NCBI RefSeq assembly: GCF_014762705.1
Contig: NZ_JABURL010000023.1
Coordinates: 104,489 to 168,488 of the forward strand
Length of the DNA stretch: 64,000 bases
Origin: Cyclobacterium sp.
GTDB taxonomy: Bacteria; Bacteroidota; Bacteroidia; Cytophagales; Cyclobacteriaceae
Direction: 5' to 3'
In this document: piece after piece, positions 54,252-63,700 of the stretch
How positions within the stretch are numbered: position 1 is the first letter of the stretch
Layout: every line of letters begins with the position of its first letter
Notes under the pieces: model-generated
The model's database searches: none
What the model was told of the DNA's origin: nothing
The model's input: only the letters and a program-made list of their open reading frames with translations
Translations under genes and position numbers: made by a program

Positions 54252-55295
54252 ATGAAACAAATATTTGTTTTCAGGTGGCTCACCTGGCCTTTTCGGTATA
54301 CCCTTTCCAAAATCAAAAGAAAAATAGGAAAACTGGATGAGCTCCGTATTGAAGTATTTTTGGTGTTGAGCAATAGTTCCCATGTTTTCCTGAAAGGTCG
54401 TGTCGTGGAGGCCTATACCCAGAGTCGTCCATCTGAGAAAAAAAGTGCTTTGCAAAATATATTGGCAACTATTCGGAGATATTCCAATAGCAGCGTACCC
54501 GATGCCAGGTTATTGCTTCAAATTGGAGATCAGCAGTTGGAGCTGCAAACGGATTCAGAGGGGATCTTTGAGAAGATGATTCCCTTGTCGGGTCCTGATC
54601 ATCAGCGGCCGGAGCACATTGGCTTGAGCCTGATAACGGATGAAAACCTGGAGACTCACACAGGAAAGGTGGAAAAAAGCATTCAATATATCTCCAAAAC
54701 CTATCCAAGAGCACTGATTTCTGATATTGACGATACGATTATTGTTTCCAAAGCGACCAACCTGGGAAAAAAGTTATGGTTATCCGTTTCCAAAAATGCC
54801 TACACCAGAAGGCCTTTTCCAGGCGTCAGCGATTTCTACAGGATGCTCACGGCCCAGGGAGACTATCCTGTATTTTATGTATCCAGCAGTGATTGGAGTC
54901 TTTTTGACCTGATACGTGACTTTTTGAGGTACCGAAAAATCCCATTGGGCCCCATTTTACTTAAGGACAGCCATGTAAACCTGAAAAATATCTGGAAATC
55001 CGGTGGTGGGAATCACGACCATAAACTAGAAAAAATCAGGTTTCTCATGGACTTTTTTCCAGAACAACGATTTTTATTAATCGGAGACAGTGGGCAGCAC
55101 GATCCGGAATTGTACGCAGAGATAATAAGGCAGTATCCTAAGCGGGTGGAGGCGGTTTTCATACGAAGAATAGGGAAAGCGGATCTCGAAAGGGAGCAGC
55201 AGCTCACCGAATTATTGCCCGATAATAAAGTAGCTTGGGTGAAAACCACTCAGGAAGCCATGCGCCATGCCAGGGAGTATTTGCATCTTTCCTGA
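54252..55295 (+). CDS. App1-like phosphatidate phosphatase (DUF2183) family protein
   Basis: The 347-residue protein has a C-terminal HAD-like domain of the DUF2183/App1 group: the nucleophile motif ISDIDDTII (DxDxT), then TNLGKKLWLSVSKNAYTRRPFPGVSDFY, VFYVSSSDWSLFDL and LIGDSGQHDPELY. App1 of yeast dephosphorylates phosphatidate; bacterial members are uncharacterised. No signal peptide is visible, so it is probably cytoplasmic. It follows tolC across repeat copy E, whose last bases supply the start codon context. A link to the exporter is only positional. Confidence 0.88.
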   Translation: MKQIFVFRWLTWPFRYTLSKIKRKIGKLDELRIEVFLVLSNSSHVFLKGRVVEAYTQSRPSEKKSALQNILATIRRYSNSSVPDARLLLQIGDQQLELQTDSEGIFEKMIPLSGPDHQRPEHIGLSLITDENLETHTGKVEKSIQYISKTYPRALISDIDDTIIVSKATNLGKKLWLSVSKNAYTRRPFPGVSDFYRMLTAQGDYPVFYVSSSDWSLFDLIRDFLRYRKIPLGPILLKDSHVNLKNIWKSGGGNHDHKLEKIRFLMDFFPEQRFLLIGDSGQHDPELYAEIIRQYPKRVEAVFIRRIGKADLEREQQLTELLPDNKVAWVKTTQEAMRHAREYLHLS

Positions 55296-55679
55296 TTTTG
55301 AGTTTGCCCGTTGCAATGACTTATTGGTAGGAAGGCTTTTCAATAGTCCGAGATAATGTAAAGGGATTGGCTTCATTTTCTCCCTGAGTCGTTTCTCATT
55401 TTGGTTTTGTTTCCTTCAAGTTGAAGCGGCTAAAATGAAGTTGGTCCCTAAGGGGTGACAGGCCCATGCGATTAGGTTTATTGCAAAGTATAAACTACAA
55501 ATCTATTTATTATTTTTATTTTTTTTAAATACTAGCTATTTTGTACCCTAAAATCAACAGTTTGTACTTACTTATGTTTGATTTGCACTATTTTTGTATT
55601 AAACCCTGAGAGATAAAGTCATACCTGTTTGGCTTTTATATCTTGCACTGAATTAGATAAAGGAGGACGCTCAATTAGC
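55296..55679. other. intergenic region before the AraC-type gene, 384 bases
   Basis: No gene is seen. A TATTTTTG box (55589-55596) fits the Bacteroidota -7 element, and an unusually strong Shine-Dalgarno-like AAAGGAGGA (55659-55667) lies 12 bases before the ATG at 55680. This ribosome site favours the 55680 start over an upstream in-frame codon. Confidence 0.5.
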
Positions 55680-56879
55680 ATGGAGGTAAGCTTACTATTA
55701 TTTATTAATATTTTGTTTTTGGCAACTGTCAATGCTATCGTTTTGATCGTCATTAGTTACAGAATGGGTACCAGGACCTATCTTCTCGGTTGGTCTTTAC
55801 TTTTTTACAGCTTGTTTTTTCTGGTTTATTTTCTATGGTTTCATGCCGGATGGATTTTACGCTTTCCCCATTTCATGCGGACGGTAAATCCACTGATGTT
55901 CTTGACTGCTCCATTTTTCTATTTTTATATCCGAAATTCCCTTTTCGACAGGAATAGCTTGGTTCTAAAGGATACCGTTCATTTTATTCCTGCGGTATTG
56001 CATGTGTTGGATTTAATGCCATTTTACTTGCTAAGCCATGAGCGTAAGCTGGAATTAGCTAAAATGTTTGTTGCGGATCCCAAGACATTAAATTTGTATG
56101 CAGACGGATTTGTCCCCACCTATGCGGTGGACAGCTTCCGGATACTACTGATGTCCGCTTACCTGGCTTACTCACTTTGGCTCATGTACCGGTACCAACC
56201 GAACTGGATCAACCCCCTGAATAGAGAAGCGCTGAGACACCCCCTTTCCATTGCTACCTTTTTATTTGTGCTGATTACTTTCGGGTACTTTTCTTACCAT
56301 ACCTTCTGGATTATTGAAGCGCTGGCCGGTTTTCAATTGCCCGGTTTGCTGTCATTTTTTACCTGGGTTACGTTGATGGGCATTGCCTTTCTGAGCATTT
56401 ATCTTCACCTTAATCCCGAAAAATTATATGGCCTGGAGCGAAATCAAATGGCAGACCCGCCAGATACACTACCGGATAGTACCGATTTGAAGCTGGATGA
56501 GAAAGCAACTCCTGATGCGCAAAGCAAGGGTACGATCAGGCGGATAAATGATTTATTGGTCCAGAAGCAGGTTTTTCTCCAACAGGATTTAAAAGTGGGT
56601 GACTTTGCTGCTATGGCAGGTGTGAATAGCAGGGACCTCAGTATTCTGATTCAGAACGAATTCCACAAAGGCTTTAGAGAACTGATCAATCACTACCGGG
56701 TGGCATACGCCATTGACAAATTGGAAGAAGGGTATCTGGATAGCCGCACGCTTGATGCTTTAAGCAGGGATAGCGGCTTCAACAGCAGGGTTACTTTTTT
56801 TAATGCTTTCAAAAAGGAAATGGGTGTAAGTCCCAGTGAATATTGGTCCCATTATCAATCCGGGGAAAACAACTCCTGA
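55680..56879 (+). CDS. membrane-anchored AraC-type transcriptional regulator
   Basis: The 399-residue protein has about seven hydrophobic segments in its first 240 residues (for example LLLFINILFLATVNAIVLIV and FLVYFLWFHAGWILRF) and a C-terminal AraC helix-turn-helix (about 295-395; LKVGDFAAMAGVNSRDLSIL, DSGFNSRVTFFNAFKKEMG, VSPSEYW). It should sense a signal in the membrane and act as a DNA-binding regulator. Its stop (TGA, 56877-56879) overlaps the start of repeat copy D. The start is chosen for its strong ribosome site. Confidence 0.88.
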   Translation: MEVSLLLFINILFLATVNAIVLIVISYRMGTRTYLLGWSLLFYSLFFLVYFLWFHAGWILRFPHFMRTVNPLMFLTAPFFYFYIRNSLFDRNSLVLKDTVHFIPAVLHVLDLMPFYLLSHERKLELAKMFVADPKTLNLYADGFVPTYAVDSFRILLMSAYLAYSLWLMYRYQPNWINPLNREALRHPLSIATFLFVLITFGYFSYHTFWIIEALAGFQLPGLLSFFTWVTLMGIAFLSIYLHLNPEKLYGLERNQMADPPDTLPDSTDLKLDEKATPDAQSKGTIRRINDLLVQKQVFLQQDLKVGDFAAMAGVNSRDLSILIQNEFHKGFRELINHYRVAYAIDKLEEGYLDSRTLDALSRDSGFNSRVTFFNAFKKEMGVSPSEYWSHYQSGENNS

Positions 56880-56966
56880 AATCGAGCATGTCGGAGGCGA
56901 CACAGGGAGGAATGATTATCCAACATGCGAGATTCCATGTGGCAACTTAAAGACAATTATAATCAC
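56876..56966 (+). repeat. intergenic repeat, copy D
   Basis: This 91-base unit has the same length as copy C and about 70 of 91 positions agree without gaps. It begins CTGAAATCGAGC across the AraC stop codon. Hairpin 1 is TGTCG-GAGG-CGACA (56889-56902), with a compensatory change relative to A and C. It ends AATTATAATCAC before ATGAAAGCCTAA, so no gene follows directly. Confidence 0.88.
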
Positions 56967-57472
56967 ATGAAAGCCTAAATTATTTACCCTGGAAGGATGA
57001 AGGGAAATGAAAATTTTCACCTGCTATAGGATCAAATGAACAGAATCCCATGGCGGAATTTTCCCCATTTTTGAACCAAAGACTACCCAATTTTGAAAAT
57101 TTCACAAAACTTTATCTTTTTCAAAAAATTAACACAAGCCTTTCCTGAGTCGTAAATTGTATTTCCTGTTCTGTAAAATGGACTTTTTTGACTAGGTGTT
57201 TAGAAAACTGCTTTTGGGAGATTTTTTCAAAGCATAATTCTCTAAACCCACCTATCTTTCCGACCTGAATATTAAGTTATTTTTAAAATTTTAGCATACA
57301 GCAATGAACCGCACTCTTTCCAAAAAGCCAATAAGCAGGCCTAGCCAATAGCTGGATATTAGCATAATAGTACTTTTCCAATTTCTGCAGGTTTTCCCTT
57401 TTTCATCGGGTTAGGGAAATCAAGACTTTGGACTTTTTATAAAACACGATTCTTTTTATAAACCATACAGCA
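56967..57472. other. intergenic region, 506 bases
   Basis: No convincing gene is seen. The 14-base string CATACAGCAATGAA occurs at 57295-57308 and again at 57464-57477, each time ending just past an ATG; the second ATG opens the 66-codon frame at 57473. The region is AT-rich and should hold the promoter for the genes to the right. Confidence 0.45.
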
Positions 57473-57673
57473 ATGAAAAAATCAATACCCTTTTTAAACC
57501 TTAAAAAAATTTTGACTGAGGGCCTTACAGCCTTGCTGATGTTTAGCTTTATCATTTCTGGGAGCATTTCAGATGGTATAGGTCAAATCAATGCCGATCC
57601 GGACTTTTATGCGCTCTCATTGGTATCAGGTTTTCCGTGGGTGGGAATTTCTGTGCAGTCAGACATATCGTAA
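57473..57673 (+). CDS. small secreted peptide or remnant, 66 residues
   Basis: The product begins with a basic N-terminus (MKKSIPFLNLKKILT) and a hydrophobic segment (ALLMFSFIISGSI) followed by GIGQINADPDF, resembling a signal peptide with cleavage near the Gln. The remaining part is only about 30 residues with no recognisable domain. It could be a small secreted protein or the start of a truncated gene; the giant repeat protein follows 70 bases later. I do not recognise a family. Confidence 0.4.
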   Translation: MKKSIPFLNLKKILTEGLTALLMFSFIISGSISDGIGQINADPDFYALSLVSGFPWVGISVQSDIS

Positions 57674-57743
57674 CAAAAACAGGGCTTAAGGCTTTCGGGT
57701 CTGTCTGTCCATTCCGTTTCATTAAAATCAAAAAAAGACCTTT

Positions 57744-60700
57744 ATGAAAAATATTACTCAACTTTTATTATTCATTATTTTATCTCTTTCTTTATTTCGG
57801 GTCGATGCTCAGTCTTTTAAACAGTTTAGAGGGCTAGGGCCTGATGATTCTGCGGAGCCTGGTTTCAAAACAATTTCAACAAATTCTGTTTTAGTGGTTA
57901 GTAATAATGCTACTGGAACTACTGGCTCAAAAGTGGGGTCAGAATTATTTTCAAAACTAACAACTCCAGCAGGTACTGATGTAATTACGCTGAAGGCTGA
58001 TGGCGTAAATGCCGTTTCTTTTGACGTAAACGATTTAAGTATTTTTAATTATTTAGATCCTGCTTCTGCTGCAGATTACACAACAAACACAAAGGTTGTT
58101 TTTAGAAATGCTGTAGGAACAGTTATTCGGACCATGACATTGAATGGCACAAAATCGCTTACATCTTCAATGTCTGGAGTGTCAATAGGTGATTTTTTTG
58201 ATAATAACGCCTCATTGCCGGTAACAGGAGTCTCAGAAATTGAAATAACAATTAATCCAAGTACCGTTTCTGTAGATGCTTTTACAATAGAAAATATAAC
58301 ATTAAGCAATATAGTTTCCGGTGCAGTGCCTTCAGGGCCTGGGATACTTGATTTTAATGCTTTGAATATTACGAATACTATTTCTAATATCTTAGGTAAG
58401 TCAACTGCTATTGGGCCTCTGAATTTTGAAATAAACGCTCCGGCCGCAAACGATTTGATAACTTTTAAATCAAACGAAGGAGCCGCGGGTACTGGAGCTC
58501 TTTATGACAATAATTTTGATATAGGAGGTATTACAAAATGGACTATTAGCAGGCATGATGGCAGTGAATTTACATTGTCTAGCATATACTTGCAGGAAGC
58601 AGGTGTAGGAGCAAGCACCAGCGGAACGTTAAAAGCACGTAGAAATGGGGTTCAAGTAGGTAGTACGGTAAATGTGACTTTTAATGGACTTATAGATGTC
58701 TCGGCAAACCCCGACTTCACGAATATTGATGAAGTATGGATCGAAGCTGCAGATATAAATTTTTATTTGGATAATGTAGCTTATATTATCCCATCCTCTG
58801 TCGTAACGCCAACCGTAACCACCTTAGCTGCATCCTCCATAACCTCCTCCGGCGCCAACTTCAGCGGAAATGTAACCGATGACGGTGGCGATGCCGTAAC
58901 CGAGCGTGGGTTTGTGTATGGGATAAGTTCAGGTCCAACGACCTCCGATACCAAAGTACAGGATGGCACTGGAACGGGAACCTTTGAAGAAGCTATAACC
59001 GGACTTACTGCCGGAACTACTTACTATGTACGCGCCTACGCCATCAACGGAGAAGGAACAAGTTATGGTGCAGAGGAGAGTTTTACGACTACTGCCGCAT
59101 CAAGTGCTGAAACGATCTTGGAATTTACCGGGGGGTTTACCACGATTGCTTCCTTTGGCTCATCACCACGTACGGGTAACCTTACCATGTCAGAAGATGG
59201 AATTAATTACACGTTTGAATCAGTAGGAGGAGGGAGCGGTATTATTACCCGAAATACATCCGGTGATGGTGATGCTATTACATTCACAATGAATTCACCG
59301 CATTCATACTATAGCTTTAAACGGACAGATGGCACCAACTTCCAGCTTGACAATATATCCATAGAGTTTAATATCAGCAATACTACAAGTGCCACGTTGA
59401 CTGGATATGATAATGGTTCGGCAGTAAGCGGAGCGACCAAAGCGATTACATTCACTCAAAACACCATTCAAAATGTGGATGTTTCTGGTAACACTAATTT
59501 TGATTCTATAGATGAGTTTAGGATCACCTTTTCCGGAAGTCCTGACAATAATGCTACCACGGTATTAAGTGACGTAACGTATTCACCTGCGACAGCTTCT
59601 ACCAATAGTGCCCCATCTGTCACCACCGTCGTTGCCTCAGGTATCGGGGCTACCGAAGCTACCTTCAGCGGGGAAGTGACGGATAATGGCGGAGCAACAG
59701 TAGACGAACGTGGTTTTGTATATGCTACATCTGACAATACCCCGACCATTGGAGAAAGTGGTGTAACCAAAATTTCGGATGGCAGTGGCACCGGAACTTT
59801 TGAGGAAAGTGTTTCCGGTTTAAACCCGTCCACTAATTACCATTTTCAGGCCTATGCAACCAATAGTGCGGGAACAAGTTATGGGGGAGTGGAGAGTTTT
59901 ACCACCCTGGCATCACAATTAGTGGATTTTTCATGGTCTGCAGATAACCTTGCTGCAGGTGCTACAGGGGTTACGTATACCTTCAGTTATGAGATTGTTA
60001 CAGCAAACCCCACCAGTTTATTGTATGCGATTAATAGCAATGGATGGGAACTACCGTTTTTGGGCTTAAGTGGTAATGGCTATTACATTACCGATCTTGA
60101 GAAGGAAGATGTAACCATAAAAATCAATAATGTAGAGATTGACAGGGTGAATTTTGGTGTTCGAAATTGGAGCAAGTCATTGATCGATATTAGATTAGTG
60201 GATCCAACTTTGCCTTCCGGGTCTCAGGTAGAAATAATAATCGAAAATGTAACCAATAAAAATGAAGGATCCTCGGCATGGACCTGGATTAGAACAGCAA
60301 CAAGTGGTGGACATGAGTTGGATGGAGCATCAAATCCCGACCCTATTGTACTGGGTCCTCCATCTGCAATCGGTGCGATAACAATTACCAATGATCCCAG
60401 TGATCCTGCTACTGATTGGTTGTTAAGTGGCGGAACTTTAATTCCACTGGTTGATGGGGCTAAGGTCAATATAAGCGAAGTTACCAATGCTTTGGCTTCA
60501 GGTGATCTCACCATTGAGGCGGAAACTGATGTATTTATTGAGGCAACGGTTGCACCTGCTTTGGCAGCAGCGAGAAGCCTTACTTTACAAGCAGGTGGTA
60601 ATGTAGTTCTTAGACCTGGAAGTGAGATCACTGCTACCGGAAATCCCCTTAATCTGATCCTTTGGGCAGATGCCGATGGTGATGAGAATGGGGTGGTTTG

Positions 60701-63700
60701 GTCTGATTGGAACACTACTTCACAAGGCGCATCTATCCAAACCAATGGAGGTCATCTTTGGATGGGCGGTGGATCCGGCTCTACTACCTGGAATGGCCTG
60801 ACTGTCGGTGATGGAGTAGCAAGAGGAAATGCGACCAACTCGAATGGAATCACATTGGTCAAGACGGACATTCAAACCAACGGTGGAAACCTGGCATTCT
60901 ATGGTAGAGGACGGACCGGTGCTACGGTACTCGTTGCTGTTCCTGCCAATGAATCCGGTACAAGTTCGGGTACGACAAGCAACATAAACGGAATTCGAAT
61001 CCTGGGAGGTACCCAGATCAACAGTGGAACAGGCACGATATACATGTATGGCTATGCAGATGCCACTTCCGGAAACGCCAACGGAATCGAAATGAGTCAG
61101 GCACCTGGCGGACCGGGTCTGATCACCAATGCCAATACCACCGAAGAAGCCATTATTCTGGAAGGTTATGCAGAAAACAATCCTCTGGCTTCTAATTCCT
61201 GGGGTGTATACACCCATTATTCTACAGTACAAAATACAGCAAATGGCACCATACATATCAAAGGTGGAGGAGCCAAACAATCCGGTGTCACCATCGCTGC
61301 AGGTGGAGCCGTTTTATCTCAATCAGGCAAAATTATTCTTGAAGGTACAGCAGCCGGTACAGGAAGCCCCTACCCGGTTTTGATTCAGGGAGCAGTTGGG
61401 CAAAAAGTTGGTTCGGATGTTACCGCATCCACTGCAGCTATTGAAATCATTGGTGATAAACTCAATATCAGTGGTTCAGCTCCGGATGGGAGAATAGCTT
61501 CTTCCGGAATTTTAGCGATCAAGCCCCTAACAGCAGGTACAACGATTGGAATCGGTGGGACAACAGGCACGCTTCAATTGCCTGCGGTAATGTTTAACAC
61601 TCATTTCGAAGATGGGTTTTCGGAAATCACAGTAGGCGACGATAGGGCAGGATTGATCACGGTAGAAGGCACGCTAGTTTATCAGGATCCACTTACTTTG
61701 AAAACAAATGGGAGTATTGTTTTTGGCTCGGATGCCAATGTAAGCAGTACTGCTGCCAATGCGTTTACACTTTGGAGCAGGGCGAGTGGAGATAACCCGG
61801 CCAATGACACCAATTATGGAACGATATGGATGATGCAAGGCGCTTCCATAAACACCAATGGTGGAGATGTGACCATGGGGGGTGGTTCTGATCCCAAAGT
61901 GGGATTTGCATTTGGCGATACCAGTGTACCTTCAAATGCTGAAAATAATGCGCGCACTCGGGGCGTGGCCATGAATGGTGCTGTTAATGCAGATGGGGGT
62001 AATATCATTATAAATGGTAAAGCAACAAGTATTGTAACACATGCCAGAGGAGTAAATATTGCAGGACCGGTAACAACAAATGGAGCCGGAACCATTTCAG
62101 TAAGAGGAGTAGGAAATGGTTCTTCAGATGCTATCGCTTTGGGAGATAGTTATTTCACTCCTGATGCCATAGGTATTTTGGAATCTGGGGCGGGTACCAT
62201 CAGTTTGGATGCTACGCCATCAGGCTCCACCCGGAATGGGCTAAACATTTCAACGTCCGGTTCTTACATTAAGACAGAGGGAAATTTTTCTGTCAGCACG
62301 ACTGGTAGACTCACTGCCACCGCAGGTGCTTTGGAAATTGGAGGAAGTACCAATCTGGAAGCCATGGATAATATTGTATTGACTAATGTCAGCAATGATT
62401 TTGGAGGTAGTTTATCCGTGAACAATGCGGCTGATGTCCAGATAATAGATCAAAATGAACTGGCACTGGGAGCCATAAACGCAAGCGGACTGATTGATAT
62501 TACCACACTCAGTGGAAACCTTACACTGTCTGGAAATCTGACCACGAGCTCAACGTCAACAGATGCTATTGTACTTAATGCTGGTAAAAATGAATCCATC
62601 GGTGCAGAGACTGGTGGAGATATTATCGTGTCCGATTCTCCGATCATTTCGACTGGTGCTAACGGCATTGTCAAGCTGTTCAGTGGTTCTGAACCTACAA
62701 GTACAGGGCTTACAGCTTTGGCGGGAGGTTCGACCAATGTCCGCAAAGAAGTGGATGAAATGACGACAACCTTTGAACCTGTTTTGGAAGCTGGAAACAC
62801 CTATGCCTTATACCGTTACCAGGATATTATCCAATTGACGATTGATAGCCAGGATTTAGTTGTCTCAAAAACCTATGACGGAGACAATAGTGCTGTTGTT
62901 TCGGATATCCTGCTTTCCGGAATTCGATCAGGAGACGAAGTTATCGTGTCGGGAGAAGCCACTTATGATAACCCCTCTGTAGGTGTTGGAAAGACAATTT
63001 CGGTGGTATATACACTTGGAGGTGCTGATGCCGGCAGCTATGCAGCTCCTGAAAACAAAGTTTTTAGCACTGGAGAAATTGTGGCCAAAGCGTTGACCGT
63101 TTCAGGTTTGACAGGAGAGAATAAAGTCTATGACGGGAATACAGCTGCTACCCTCAGTGGAACTGCGATGTTGAACGGTGTAGTATCCGGAGATGATGTT
63201 GATCTGGTTGGTACACCTACAGCTACTTTTGCTGATGCCAATGTGGGACCGGGAATCGCCATCACCGCTTCAGGTTACACGATCAGTGGGCCCGATACAG
63301 GAAATTATACCTTAGCGCAACCTATCGGATTAAGTGCGGCGATTACACCAAGACCTCTGGAAATTACAGCGGACAGCAATACTAAGGTTTATGACGGTAC
63401 TGCCTTGACTGATAACGGCTATAGCATAACATCTGGGGAACTGGTATCAGGGCATTCGGTAATTGCATTGCTGGTAGATGGAAGTCAGACCAATGTAGGA
63501 ACACGTGCCAATACGATTGTTTTTGCTGCATTTATTGATGCTTCAGATGATGACCCTAAACCCAATTACGATATTACTTATGTGAATGGGATCCTTGAGG
63601 TAACCCCAGCCCCTTTAACCATCACTGCGGATAACAAATCCAAAGTATATGGCGAAGCGAATCCAGAATTGACCTTCACCTATTCCGGTCTGGTAAACGG

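Noticed and set aside
60224..60745. 173-codon minus-strand frame, and similar minus-strand frames at 59468-59833, 60720-61280 and 62450-62800.
   Set aside because: They lie opposite the uninterrupted giant repeat frame. Its Gly/Thr/Val/Asn-rich codons leave antisense frames open by composition.
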